Assembly (NCBI GenBank): GCA_900766585.1
Contig: CAAFVV010000017.1
Location: 1-40,332 of the forward strand
Reading direction: 5' to 3'
DNA: 40,332 bases
DNA from: Clostridia bacterium
Lineage (GTDB): Bacteria; Bacillota; Clostridia; Oscillospirales; Acutalibacteraceae
Shown here: positions 31,437 to 39,830 of the stretch, one piece after another
Layout: every line of letters starts with the position of its first letter
Numbering within the stretch: position 1 is the stretch's first letter
Made by a program: the position numbers and the translations under genes
The notes under the pieces: generated by a model
Seen by the model: only the letters and a program-made list of their open reading frames with translations
The model's database searches: none
What the model was told of the DNA's origin: nothing

Positions 31437-32174
31437 TTACTTGCTGTAGATGTTTTTCATGAGCCACTGATACATCTCGGCGGGCTGCAGATACGGCATA
31501 TCCTCATAGGGGATGGTCAGATTTTTAGAGAGAATATGAAAATGTCCGGGCCGGTCATCAAAGGGGAATTCCTCTGTGATGTTGTCGTTGTCTACATAGC
31601 AGAGCACGACATCACTGCAAATGCCCTTGACACCATATAATCTGTCATGATCCTTCACGACGACATCAACCGTGTCGGTGGGAATATACCAGCGCCAAAT
31701 CTCATCATCCACGCGGAAGAAGTCGACAATTGCGTCGCCTTGATAGCCGCCAAACGCCTGCTTGGCATCTTTTTTGTATTTCCTGGCGTCAAAATACACC
31801 GTGTCATTGTCCAGATCAACAATTTTGGTCGGATCACTCTTGAGCGGTTCCACCATGCGATGATCCCGAAACTCGGAAAAAAGATAGCGGGGTGCGGAAA
31901 AATATTCCGTATAGCTCATCTTTTGACAGGTTTCATAGGCGATTCTGTATTCCTTTGCGGTAGGAAATAGGACTTCCGGGAAAAACTCCAGCTCGGTGGT
32001 GGTTGTTGTTTCCGGTGCTTTTGTGTCCGATGCCTTAGTGTCCGTGGGTGAAGACGCGGCTGTTGTGAAGGAAGAGATGCCGCTCTCCGGTCTGGATGCC
32101 GACGCGGCTGTACAGGCGCTTAAAGCACAGAGCAGGGCGAGAGACAGACAAAGTGCGGTGATGCGTGTGGTCAT
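31437..32174 (-). CDS. Lipoprotein of unknown function
   Basis: This 245-residue protein has a lipoprotein signal (MTTRITALCLSLALLCALSAC), a Ser/Thr-rich linker (about 25-60, PETTTTTELE) and a globular domain rich in aromatic and acidic residues (DLDNDTVYFDARKYKKDAKQ, DDEIWRWYIPTDTVDVVVKD). I do not recognise a family. GGAGGG lies 8 nt before the ATG. It starts 21 nt after the lectin/hydrolase gene on the same strand, so the two are probably one operon and this protein may act with that secreted protein. Confidence 0.8.
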   Translation of the reverse strand: MTTRITALCLSLALLCALSACTAASASRPESGISSFTTAASSPTDTKASDTKAPETTTTTELEFFPEVLFPTAKEYRIAYETCQKMSYTEYFSAPRYLFSEFRDHRMVEPLKSDPTKIVDLDNDTVYFDARKYKKDAKQAFGGYQGDAIVDFFRVDDEIWRWYIPTDTVDVVVKDHDRLYGVKGICSDVVLCYVDNDNITEEFPFDDRPGHFHILSKNLTIPYEDMPYLQPAEMYQWLMKNIYSK

Positions 32175-32195
32175 GGCAGATTCCCTCCGATAAAA

Positions 32196-33782
32196 TTATT
32201 TATTTTCCGGCAAAGGCGCCGGGTCGGTCAGTGGCAGGGGGCTGGAGTCCATGCCGGTGTCTTCTGCTGACAGATCTCCGTCGGACATGTCCCCGGCGGC
32301 GGGAGCTTCAGCGCCGGATTCGCCGGCTTTCTCAGAGGAAACTTCTCCGGCGGCGGAATCCTCTTCAGTGATGGGGGGTTCCACTGTGTCGTCCTCTGTG
32401 TTGGTTTCCGCGGCGGATTCTTCGGCAGCCGGCTCATCCGGCTTTGACACAGCGGGGTCTTGCAGTGTCTCCGGTGCGGATGCCGTATCTAATTCCTCGG
32501 GCGCGGAAATCTCTGTTAACTCAATGTCGCGCAGGAAGAAGTTGCATGCCGTGCATTTTTGCCCGTTTGAAGCCGCCGTAAACGTGTGGTTTTTCAATGT
32601 GTTGGCATCGTAAGCGGAAAAGCTGCACTTGGTGCAGTATTTGGCATGTTGATCAAGATTCACCTTTTTGTAGGTATCATAGGTATGCACATGCCCCTTG
32701 TGACTGTACAGGATAGTGTTGTAGAGATTGGCAAATTTCTCATAGGTCAGCCATGCGTGCCGTACGACACAGGTGCCGTTATGATTGGCATCATACACCA
32801 TGATGCTGCTGTCATTAAAGTCGGTGACAATGATCGAGTGCTCGGTCGCACTGCCTTTTTGACTGACCCTGATATGACCGCCATAGCCGACCTTGGTTTT
32901 GATATACGTTTTCAGTGCGCTGTTGCTGGTGCCGTAGTTTGTGATTCCGCTGTCGGTCTTATTGTCGATCGACCAGCGGAAACCATTGAAGCTGCGGGCG
33001 TAGATCTCGCGGGAGAAAGCGACGCACTGACTGCCGCCAAAAAACGAAATGCAGGCATTGTGATTGCTGCAGGCGTTCCCGGTTTTGGTGTAATACGTTC
33101 CGTTTTTGTGGTCTGCAAACGGGAACTGGGCGGTGTAGTAGGGGGTCGATGTTTTTTCTACAATGATCCACATTTGATGGCGCTTGTCGTCGTTGTTGCC
33201 GGTGCTTTTTGTCTTGGCAACCACATTGCCCGCCGTATTGGCGCCGGTGCCCGTCCAGGTGCCGTTTCCGTTGCCGTTGGCGGTCAGGTAAAGCGAATTT
33301 TTGGAGGTCGGACGGATATAGAACAGATTGTGGCCGACTGTGTCGATCTGGAACCGCTGTGACACATTGTCGGCGCTTGATGCCGTCTTGATCACAGCGT
33401 TGCCGCCGCTTGAGAGGGCGCTGCCGCTGCGGGCGATATGCAGCACGCGGCCGCTGCCATTGCTGCTGCAGATCGGATAGATTTTATAGCAGCTCTCGGC
33501 GGAGACCCAGCGGATGATGAAATCCTGCGTGTTGGTGCCGTCGCCGGTGTACTGATTCACGTTAATATTGTCCTGATCCCGGCCGCCGGTGACGTTCAGA
33601 TATTTTCCGCTGCCGAGATTGATGATGCGATAGACCTTGCCGCTGGTGATACCACTGTTTTGTGAGGCGGCGCTGGCCGAAGGGGAGAAAACCGCCAGAG
33701 AGCCGATGCACAGGGCGGCGGCAAGCAGACTGCCAAGGCGGGCAGTCAGGCGGCGCGGGCGTTTGGTTTGTTTGGTTGACAT
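32196..33782 (-). CDS. Secreted ricin-type lectin plus CHAP/papain-like hydrolase
   Basis: This 528-residue protein has a Sec signal (cleavage after about SASA, residue 39), a ricin-type beta-trefoil (about 45-208: KVYRIINLGSGKYLNVTGGR, repeated Q-W-like turns) and a CHAP/papain-like domain (about 215-360) with Cys253 in GGSQCVAFSREIYARSFNG, His315 in ATEHSIIVTDF and Asp331/Asn333. Then comes a small Cys pair module (CTKC at 383, CTAC at 410) like a zinc ribbon, and an acidic Glu/Ala/Pro tail (about 420-528). It probably binds glycan and cuts peptidoglycan or protein outside the cell. The tail has no LPxTG or helix. GGAG lies 8 nt before the ATG. Confidence 0.85.
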   Translation of the reverse strand: MSTKQTKRPRRLTARLGSLLAAALCIGSLAVFSPSASAASQNSGITSGKVYRIINLGSGKYLNVTGGRDQDNINVNQYTGDGTNTQDFIIRWVSAESCYKIYPICSSNGSGRVLHIARSGSALSSGGNAVIKTASSADNVSQRFQIDTVGHNLFYIRPTSKNSLYLTANGNGNGTWTGTGANTAGNVVAKTKSTGNNDDKRHQMWIIVEKTSTPYYTAQFPFADHKNGTYYTKTGNACSNHNACISFFGGSQCVAFSREIYARSFNGFRWSIDNKTDSGITNYGTSNSALKTYIKTKVGYGGHIRVSQKGSATEHSIIVTDFNDSSIMVYDANHNGTCVVRHAWLTYEKFANLYNTILYSHKGHVHTYDTYKKVNLDQHAKYCTKCSFSAYDANTLKNHTFTAASNGQKCTACNFFLRDIELTEISAPEELDTASAPETLQDPAVSKPDEPAAEESAAETNTEDDTVEPPITEEDSAAGEVSSEKAGESGAEAPAAGDMSDGDLSAEDTGMDSSPLPLTDPAPLPENK

Positions 33783-33893
33783 GCGTCATTCTCCTTTTCT
33801 TTTACATTCCGGATGTGTGGGTGTCGGTTACTTCTGCATGGGAATCACCGCTTTTAACTGGTATTTTTGCCAATATTTTCTATCTACAACACC

Positions 33894-33922
33894 AGTATAC
33901 ACACCGTCATGCGGCTTGTCAA
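33894..33922 (-). promoter_or_regulatory. Promoter P1 of the lectin/hydrolase operon
   Basis: On the minus strand TTGACA (33922-33917) and TATACT (33899-33894) are 17 nt apart, about 110 bp before the start codon. Confidence 0.82.
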
Positions 33923-33998
33923 CCATTTTCTGCAAATTTTGGAAAATATTCTATTTTCTGCTTTCTGCGCTGACTCTGTATTCACCTCCTGTACCATC

Positions 33999-34027
33999 AG
34001 TATAGCCAATAAAATGCCGGGCGTCAA
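33999..34027 (-). promoter_or_regulatory. Promoter P2 of the lectin/hydrolase operon
   Basis: TTGACG (34027-34022) and TATACT (34004-33999) are 17 nt apart on the minus strand. It lies 105 bp upstream of P1 and directly next to palindrome copy 2. Confidence 0.75.
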
Positions 34028-34030
34028 GAA

Positions 34031-34050
34031 AGGTTACAAGATTGTAACCT
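34031..34050. promoter_or_regulatory. Shared 20-bp palindrome, copy 2
   Basis: AGGTTACAAGATTGTAACCT is perfect: 9-bp arms with a GA centre. It sits 3 nt upstream of the P2 -35, centred near -48. Confidence 0.8.
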
Positions 34051-34062
34051 AAAGATTTTTCC

Positions 34063-34082
34063 AGGTTACAAATCTGTAACCT
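34063..34082. promoter_or_regulatory. Shared 20-bp palindrome, copy 3
   Basis: AGGTTACAAATCTGTAACCT has 8-bp arms around AATC. Its centre is 32 bp from copy 2, about three helical turns, so both would face the same side of the DNA. Confidence 0.78.
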
Positions 34083-34151
34083 TTCGGGGTGAAATAGCCA
34101 AAAATGCAAGAGTAAAATATGCATGATGAACAATTTTGGGATTAACTGCTC

Positions 34152-34193
34152 AAAAAGGAAGCCCTCCTTCCGATAAAATCGGAAGGAGGGCTT
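34152..34193 (-). terminator. Intrinsic terminator of mnmA
   Basis: AAGCCCTCCTTCCGAT and ATCGGAAGGAGGGCTT form a 16-bp perfect stem with an AAA loop. On the minus strand it is followed by CCTTTTTG. It lies 8 nt after the mnmA stop. Confidence 0.9.
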
Positions 34194-34201
34194 GGTGCAG
34201 C

Positions 34202-35260
34202 TCAGTCGATGGTGCCGCCGCCGAGCAGCAGACGGTCTTCATACAGCACGACTGCCTGACCGGGGGCGACGGCACGCTGCGGGCAGTCAAAATCCAGCCG
34301 GAAGCGGTCGCCCTCAAGCGGCGTCAGCAGCGCGTCCGCAGGTGGGGCGTGGTAGCGGATGCGGGCAGTTACCCGGATGGGCGCGTCCGGCGGGGCGATG
34401 GAGACAAAGTTGGCGTCGGAGGCGGTGAGCGAGCGGCTGTACTGCTCCTCCTCTCCGCCCACGATTACGCGGTTTTTGTCGGCGTCGAGCCGGAGGACAT
34501 ACAGCGGCCGCCCGCCCGCAAGCCCCAGTCCCTTGCGCTGCCCGACCGTGTAGCGATCGAGTCCGCGGTGGGTGCCGAGCCGGTGTCCCGCCGCATCCGT
34601 GAAGTCGCCCGGCGGCAGCGCGCGTCCGGTATACTGCCGTAAAAACGCGCTGTGGTCGCCGTTGGGAACAAAGCAGATGTCCTGACTGTCCCCCTTGCGG
34701 GCGATCGGCAGTCCGTATTCCTCCGCAAGCGCGCGCACCTCCGCCTTTTCCTTGCCGGAGAGCGGAAAGCGGACATGGGCGAGCTGCTCCTGCGTCAGCC
34801 CATACAGCACATAGCTTTGATCCTTGGCGGACTCGTCCGCCAAAAGCTGATAGCGGCCGGTTACGGGATCCTGCCGCACGGCGGCGTAGTGACCGGTGGC
34901 AAGGCAGTCGGCGCCGAGAGCCCGGGCATAGTCCCACAGCGCCCCGAATTTGATGGTGCGGTTGCACAGCACACAGGGGTTCGGTGTGCGCCCCGCGGCG
35001 TATTCCGCGGCGAAGCGGTCGACGACCTGTGATGAAAACGCGGTGGAAAAGTCCGGCGCGCGGTGGGGGATGCCGAGTGCCTGACAGACGGCGGCGGCAT
35101 CGGCGACATCGCGGTCGCTGTGCGCGGAAAAGGCGGAGAGCCGTCCGCAAAGCAGGCGCATGGTAACGCCGATGACGCGGTAGCCCTGTTGTTTGAGCAG
35201 CAGAGCCGCCACGGCACTGTCCACGCCGCCGCTCATGCCGATCACTGCAGTTTGTTCCAT
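34202..35260 (-). CDS. mnmA: tRNA-specific 2-thiouridylase MnmA
   Basis: This 352-residue enzyme makes the 2-thio group of U34 in tRNAs for Lys, Glu and Gln. The PP-loop GMSGGVDSAVAALLL is at the N-terminus; the catalytic cysteines lie in NPCVLCNRTIKFGALW and in KGDSQDICFVP. The ATP-binding region LATGHYAAV and a C-terminal beta-barrel (about 250-352) complete the normal length. ATG 35260 follows AAAGGAG; the open frame upstream of it overlaps other genes and is a shadow. It is a separate gene with its own terminator, close to the YlmC/YmxH gene on the same strand. Confidence 0.96.
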   Translation of the reverse strand: MEQTAVIGMSGGVDSAVAALLLKQQGYRVIGVTMRLLCGRLSAFSAHSDRDVADAAAVCQALGIPHRAPDFSTAFSSQVVDRFAAEYAAGRTPNPCVLCNRTIKFGALWDYARALGADCLATGHYAAVRQDPVTGRYQLLADESAKDQSYVLYGLTQEQLAHVRFPLSGKEKAEVRALAEEYGLPIARKGDSQDICFVPNGDHSAFLRQYTGRALPPGDFTDAAGHRLGTHRGLDRYTVGQRKGLGLAGGRPLYVLRLDADKNRVIVGGEEEQYSRSLTASDANFVSIAPPDAPIRVTARIRYHAPPADALLTPLEGDRFRLDFDCPQRAVAPGQAVVLYEDRLLLGGGTID

Positions 35261-35318
35261 GTGTGTGATCCGCTCCTTTTTTGATTCCCTTCTATTGTAC
35301 CGCGTTTCGCAGAGGCTG

Positions 35319-35618
35319 TCAACGGCGGCCGAGCCATTCGCCGAGCCAGCCGCCCGGGCGGCGGCAGGGCGGGGGCGGCGGACACTTGTAATGCACGAGG
35401 ATTGTTTCGTCACCGATGACCTCAATATCCTCCCAGCGGATGACGATGTCGGGTTCGCCGCCGACAAGTCCGAGCAGCCGCTGCCGCCCGTGGATGACAA
35501 TGGCGCAGAGCCGGGCGCTGCAGGAATCCACCTCGACGTCGTCCACACAGCCGAGGCGGTTGCCGTTGTCCAAATTGATGACTTCCTTGTTGTGCAGTTC
35601 GGTGATCCGGCAGACCAT
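35319..35618 (-). CDS. YlmC/YmxH-family PRC-barrel sporulation protein
   Basis: This 99-residue protein is a PRC-barrel of the YlmC/YmxH family: MVCRITELHNKEVINLDNGN, RLGCVDDVEVDS, GEPDIVIRWEDIEVIGDETI LV. Members occur in spore-forming firmicutes and are linked to sporulation, with no proven molecular role. The tail has a poly-Pro run (CPPPPP) and is Trp/Gly/Arg-rich, unlike most relatives, which end soon after the barrel. GAGGAGGGGG precedes the ATG. It ends 58 nt before mnmA and may be co-transcribed with it. Confidence 0.9.
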   Translation of the reverse strand: MVCRITELHNKEVINLDNGNRLGCVDDVEVDSCSARLCAIVIHGRQRLLGLVGGEPDIVIRWEDIEVIGDETILVHYKCPPPPPCRRPGGWLGEWLGRR

Positions 35619-35714
35619 GGGGATACCCCCTCCTCTCTCTGTTCACCCTATGCGCGTGCAGTGCGGCACATGCCGCTTTTTTGGAGGGAAAACGGGAGTT
35701 TTTCCGAAAACCCC

Positions 35715-35742
35715 TTGATTTTGCGGGATTTGCTGGTATAAT
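35715..35742 (+). promoter_or_regulatory. pheST promoter
   Basis: TTGATT (35715-35720), 16 nt, then a perfect TATAAT (35737-35742) with TGG before it; transcription would start just before the T-box leader. Confidence 0.87.
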
Positions 35743-35755
35743 AAACGGTATAGAG

Positions 35756-36024
35756 ATAAATGCCGCGATGGAGAGAGTAAGCGCTGATTCGCCCGCCGCA
35801 GAGAGGGACGCCCCCCGGCTGAAAGCGTCCTGCGGGAGACGGCGGCTGAAGTTCACTCTGGAGCAGCAGGGCTGAACGCCCCTTTTGTGAGGGTAAGTAG
35901 GTTCTGCCGGGTCTGACCGCCGTTATCGGTCGCCGAGTGTCCGCCGCGTGTTTTTGCGGGGCGGAAAACAGGGTGGTACCGCGGAGCTGGTCGTCTTCGT
36001 CCCTTTGTTGGGGACGATTTTTTT
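35756..36024 (+). promoter_or_regulatory. T-box riboswitch, phenylalanine-specific
   Basis: The leader holds the T-box core AGGGTGGTACCGCGG (35970-35984), which pairs with the uncharged tRNA acceptor end. It has a stem I with GAAGTTCACT, in which TTC (35852-35854) is the likely Phe specifier codon, and a terminator at 35997-36024. Uncharged tRNA-Phe would favour the antiterminator and expression of pheST. The small open frame across this region is not a gene. Confidence 0.95.
35997..36024 (+). terminator. T-box terminator
   Basis: TCGTCCC and GGGACGA form the stem with a TTTGTTG loop and seven T residues, the regulated terminator of the riboswitch. Confidence 0.9.
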
Positions 36025-36072
36025 ATGCCCGGAAAACGGCACAGAGCAAGCGATAAGGAAAGGATGATTCCG

Positions 36073-37092
36073 ATGAAAGAGAGATTGGAGGCGCTGCGGG
36101 AGCAGGCGCTTTCCGAGCTGAAGAACGCGGACGCCCCGAAGGCGATCGAGGAGTTCCGCGTGCGCTTTATGGGTAAAAAGGGACCGCTGACCGAGCTTCT
36201 GCGCGGCATGGGCAGTCTGCCGGCGGAGGAGCGCCCCCGCGTCGGGCAGATGGTCAACCGCCTGCGCGCAGAACTGGAGCAGGCGATGGCGGAGCGCGAG
36301 GCGGCGGTGAATGAAGCGCTGTCGCAGGCGCGGCTCAAGGCGGAGACGCTCGATGTGACCATGCCGGGCAAGGTCGCGTCCGCAGGCGGGCTGCACCCGC
36401 TGTCGCAGGCGATCGACGACATGATCGACATCTTCCGCTCCATGGGCTTTGACGTGGTGGACGGTCCCGAGGTGGAGACGGATCACTACAATTTCGAGTG
36501 CTTGAACGTGCCGAAGGATCATCCCGCGCGGGATATGCAGGATACGTTCTATTTAAGCGACAGCCTGCTCCTCCGCACCCAGACATCGGCGGCGCAGATC
36601 CGCACGATGGAGACGCGCAAGCCGCCGATCCGCGTGGTCTGCCCCGGCCGTGTCTACCGTGCCGACGAGGTGGATGCGACCCACTCGCCGGTGTTCCATC
36701 AGATGGAGGGTCTGGTCGTCGATAAGGGCGTGACGCTCTGCGACTTAAAGGGCGTGCTCGAGCAGTTCGCCCACGAGATCTACGGCAGGGATACCAGCGT
36801 CCGTTTCCGCCCGTCCTTCTTCCCGTTCACCGAGCCGAGCGTAGAGGTCGATGTGTCCTGCCCCACCTGCGGCGGACAGGGCTGCCGGATCTGCAAGGGC
36901 GTCGGCTGGATCGAGATCCTCGGCGCGGGCATGGTGCATCCGCGTGTGCTGCAGAGCTGCGGCATTGACCCGGAGGTGTATTCCGGCTTCGCGTTCGGTA
37001 TCGGACTCGACCGCCTTGCCATCACCCGCCACAAGATCACCGATATCCGTCTGCTGTTCGAAAACGACCGGCGGTTCTTGGATCAATTCTGA
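36073..37092 (+). CDS. pheS: Phenylalanyl-tRNA synthetase alpha subunit
   Basis: This 339-residue class II synthetase subunit has the N-terminal coiled coil (about 1-85: KERLEALREQALSELKNA), motif 2 (ICPGRVYRADEVDATHSPVF is the region here written VVCPGRVYR...DATHSPVFHQ) and motif 3 (FAFGIGLDRLAITRHKITDI R). Together with PheT it charges tRNA-Phe. ATG 36073 has AGGAAAGG 9 nt upstream; the ATG at 36064 abuts that site and is unlikely. Length equals the family norm. Control is by the T-box upstream; pheT follows after 16 nt. Confidence 0.97.
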   Translation: MKERLEALREQALSELKNADAPKAIEEFRVRFMGKKGPLTELLRGMGSLPAEERPRVGQMVNRLRAELEQAMAEREAAVNEALSQARLKAETLDVTMPGKVASAGGLHPLSQAIDDMIDIFRSMGFDVVDGPEVETDHYNFECLNVPKDHPARDMQDTFYLSDSLLLRTQTSAAQIRTMETRKPPIRVVCPGRVYRADEVDATHSPVFHQMEGLVVDKGVTLCDLKGVLEQFAHEIYGRDTSVRFRPSFFPFTEPSVEVDVSCPTCGGQGCRICKGVGWIEILGAGMVHPRVLQSCGIDPEVYSGFAFGIGLDRLAITRHKITDIRLLFENDRRFLDQF

Positions 37093-37108
37093 AAGGAGAC
37101 CGGAAGCG

Positions 37109-39502
37109 ATGTTGATTTCTCTGAATTGGCTTCGCCGGTATGTGGATGTTGACGTGCCGGTCAAGGAGCTTTGCGACAAAATGGAGCTTTCCGGCTTTGA
37201 AGTCGAAAGCGTGGAGGATATGGCTGACCGCATGAGCCGTGTCGTGGTCGGACGTATCGTCAAAATCGAGCCGCATCCCGATTCCGACCATCTGCAGATC
37301 TGTCAGGTGGACGTCGGCGAGGCGGAGCCTGTGCAGATCATCACCGGGGCGCAGAATGTGTTCGAGGGGGCGTATGTCCCCGCCGCGCTCGACGACTCCC
37401 ATCTGCCGAACGGGACGCATATCAAGGCGGGCAAGCTGCGCGGGCTGCCCTCAAACGGCATGCTCTGCTCGGGCGGCGAGCTGATGCTGACCGAGGCGGA
37501 CTATCCCGGCGCATCGGTAAACGGCATCATGATCCTGCACGACGCCCCCGCGCCCGGCACGGATATGCGGTCGATCCTGCATATGGACGATGTGCTGATC
37601 GACTTCAGCGTGACCCCGAACCGCCCCGACTGCCAGAGCGTGCTCGGGCTGGCGCGCGAGGCGGCGGTGGCGCTGAATAAGCCGCTGCGCACGCCGCAGA
37701 CCGGTTATCACACTGCGGGCGGCGACATCCGCGAGCATATCTCCGTCGAGGTCAGGGACTACGACCTCTGCCCGCGGTATCTCGGCCGGGTGGTGAAAAA
37801 TCTGCGGATTGCACCCTCGCCCGCCTGGATGCAGGAGTGTCTGCGCGCGGCAGGCATGCGGCCGATCAACAATATCGTGGATATCACGAATTTCGTGATG
37901 CTCGAGACCGGTCAGCCGATGCACGCGTTCAACCTTGACCGCATCGCCGGCCACGCCATCGTGGTGCGCCGTGCGAACGCCGGCGAGGTGATGACGACGC
38001 TGGACGACAAGCCCCACACGCTCACCGGGGATATGCTCGTGATCGCGGATGCCGAAAAGCCGTCCTGCATTGCCGGCATCATGGGCGGACTGGAGAGCGA
38101 GATCGAGGACGATACGAAAAATCTGTTTCTCGAGGCGGCGAAGTTCCGCCGCGACAGCGTCCGCCGCACCTCGCGTGCGCTCGGTATGCGGACGGAGGCG
38201 AGCGCGCGGTTTGAGCGCGGCGTGGATATCACCGGCGTGGAATACGCGATGGAGCGTGCGCTTTCGCTGATTGAGGAGCTGGACGCGGGCGATATCGTCG
38301 ACGGGGCGATTGACCGCTATGAGACGCTGCCGCAGCCGCGCGAGCTGTCGGTGACGGCTGAGAGCGTGTCGGCTCTGCTCGGCGTGGATATTGCGGGCGA
38401 GACGATGGCGGACATCTTAAACCGCCTGGAGATCCCGACCGAATATGACGGTAAGACGCTGCACTGCCATATCCCGACCCGCCGGGACGATATGGAGGGG
38501 CGCGCCGATATCGCCGAGGAGGTCATCCGCGTCTACGGCTATGATCATGTCAAGGCGACCCGTATGCGCGGCGAGGTGCGGCGCGGCACGCTGCTGCCCG
38601 AGCGCATCAAGAGCGACCGCGTCAAGCGCCTGCTGACCGCAGCATCCCTGCGGGAGATCGTGACCTATTCCTTCATCAGCGGCAAGGCGCTCGATACGCT
38701 CAACCTGCCGCAGGAGGATCCCCGCCGCCGGATGATCACCCTGCTTAATCCCTTGGGCGAGGAGTATTCCGCCATGCGCACGCAGCTTGTGACGAACATG
38801 CTGACGGTGCTGGCGACCAACTATAACCGACGCAACGATGCCTGCCGCTTCTTCGAGCTGAGCAAGGTGTTTATCCCGAAGGCACTGCCGCTGACCGAGC
38901 AGCCTGAGGAGCGCCCGGCGCTGTGCATCGGCCTTTATGGCGAGGAAGAGGATTTCTTCACGCTGAAGGGACTTGTCGAGCAGCTGATGGCGGCGTTTGG
39001 CTGCCGCGTGGACTACCGCGTGTCCGCGGAGCCGTATCTGCACCCTGGCCGTCAGGCGGAGGCGGTGCTGTATGACGGTACCCGCGTCGCCGTATTCGGC
39101 GAGCTGCATCCCGATACGGCGCAGACCTACGGCTTCGGCTGCCGCGTCTATACCGCCGAGGTGGCGCTGGACGTGCTGTTTGCCGTCCCCGAAAAGCGGG
39201 TCATATACAAGCCGCTGCCCCGTTTCCCCGCCGTGGAGCGCGACCTTGCGCTGCTGTGCGACGACAGCATGCCCGTGGCGCAGATCGAAGCCGTGATCCG
39301 CAAGGCGGGCGGCAGAACGCTGGAATCCGTGCGGCTGTTTGACGTCTACCGCGGGGCGCAGATTCTCGCCGGGAAAAAGAGCGTTGCCTACAGCTTAACC
39401 TTCCGTGCGGCGGATAAAACGCTGACCGATGCGGATATTGATCCCGCCGTGCGCAATATTTGCACCGCTTTGGAAGAAAAAGGCTGCCTGCTTCGCACAT
39501 AA
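37109..39502 (+). CDS. pheT: Phenylalanyl-tRNA synthetase beta subunit
   Basis: This 797-residue protein has all expected parts: an N-terminal tRNA-binding OB fold (about 40-155: VVVGRIVKIEPHPDSDHLQI), the B3/B4 editing region (about 210-390, with NNIVDITNFVMLETGQPMHA), B5 (about 400-470), the catalytic-like core and the C-terminal anticodon-binding FDX-ACB domain (PRFPAVERDLALLCDDSMPV). It completes the (alpha-beta)2 enzyme and removes mischarged Tyr. AAAGGAGAC precedes ATG 37109; the frame is open upstream within pheS but without homology. Confidence 0.97.
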   Translation: MLISLNWLRRYVDVDVPVKELCDKMELSGFEVESVEDMADRMSRVVVGRIVKIEPHPDSDHLQICQVDVGEAEPVQIITGAQNVFEGAYVPAALDDSHLPNGTHIKAGKLRGLPSNGMLCSGGELMLTEADYPGASVNGIMILHDAPAPGTDMRSILHMDDVLIDFSVTPNRPDCQSVLGLAREAAVALNKPLRTPQTGYHTAGGDIREHISVEVRDYDLCPRYLGRVVKNLRIAPSPAWMQECLRAAGMRPINNIVDITNFVMLETGQPMHAFNLDRIAGHAIVVRRANAGEVMTTLDDKPHTLTGDMLVIADAEKPSCIAGIMGGLESEIEDDTKNLFLEAAKFRRDSVRRTSRALGMRTEASARFERGVDITGVEYAMERALSLIEELDAGDIVDGAIDRYETLPQPRELSVTAESVSALLGVDIAGETMADILNRLEIPTEYDGKTLHCHIPTRRDDMEGRADIAEEVIRVYGYDHVKATRMRGEVRRGTLLPERIKSDRVKRLLTAASLREIVTYSFISGKALDTLNLPQEDPRRRMITLLNPLGEEYSAMRTQLVTNMLTVLATNYNRRNDACRFFELSKVFIPKALPLTEQPEERPALCIGLYGEEEDFFTLKGLVEQLMAAFGCRVDYRVSAEPYLHPGRQAEAVLYDGTRVAVFGELHPDTAQTYGFGCRVYTAEVALDVLFAVPEKRVIYKPLPRFPAVERDLALLCDDSMPVAQIEAVIRKAGGRTLESVRLFDVYRGAQILAGKKSVAYSLTFRAADKTLTDADIDPAVRNICTALEEKGCLLRT

Positions 39503-39506
39503 GGGG

Positions 39507-39535
39507 TTGCTTTTTTTCGGCAATAGGCGTATAAT
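39507..39535 (+). promoter_or_regulatory. ireB promoter
   Basis: TTGCTT (39507-39512), 17 nt and a perfect TATAAT (39530-39535) begin 5 nt after the pheT stop. No terminator separates pheT from this promoter. Confidence 0.85.
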
Positions 39536-39571
39536 AGAGAAAATATCGGTTTTTTAGAGGAGGCGAATCGG

Positions 39572-39817
39572 ATGCAGGACAGGACACAGACCTTTTCCCT
39601 CGGCAGCGATGACGAGCTGGAAATGAAACGGATCTTGACGACCGTGTACGACGCGCTCAAGGAAAAAGGGTATAACCCGATCAATCAGATGGTGGGCTAT
39701 ATCCTCTCGGAGGATCCTACGTATATCACGACCCACAACAACGCCCGCAGTCTGATCCGCCGGATCGACCGGGATGAGTTGCTGCGCGCGCTTGTCCGGT
39801 ATTATCTCAATAACTAA
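39572..39817 (+). CDS. IreB-family regulatory phosphoprotein (UPF0297)
   Basis: This 81-residue protein is a full-length UPF0297/IreB protein: QTFSLGSDDELEMKRILTTV, YDALKEKGYNPINQMVGYIL SEDPTYITTHNNARSLIRRI. In Enterococcus, IreB is a substrate of the PASTA kinase IreK and affects cephalosporin resistance; the Thr residues near the N-terminus are present. AGGAGG lies before the ATG. In many firmicutes it precedes the ruvX/yqgF gene; here an unrelated 98-residue gene follows after 13 nt. Confidence 0.95.
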   Translation: MQDRTQTFSLGSDDELEMKRILTTVYDALKEKGYNPINQMVGYILSEDPTYITTHNNARSLIRRIDRDELLRALVRYYLNN

Positions 39818-39830
39818 AAGGAGAGTTTCT

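Noticed and set aside
35681..35875. 64-residue open frame between the YlmC gene and pheS
   Set aside because: It overlaps the pheST promoter and T-box stem I; it is not a gene.
36851..37108. N-terminal extension of pheT
   Set aside because: The frame is open within pheS but PheT homology and the ribosome binding site begin at 37109.
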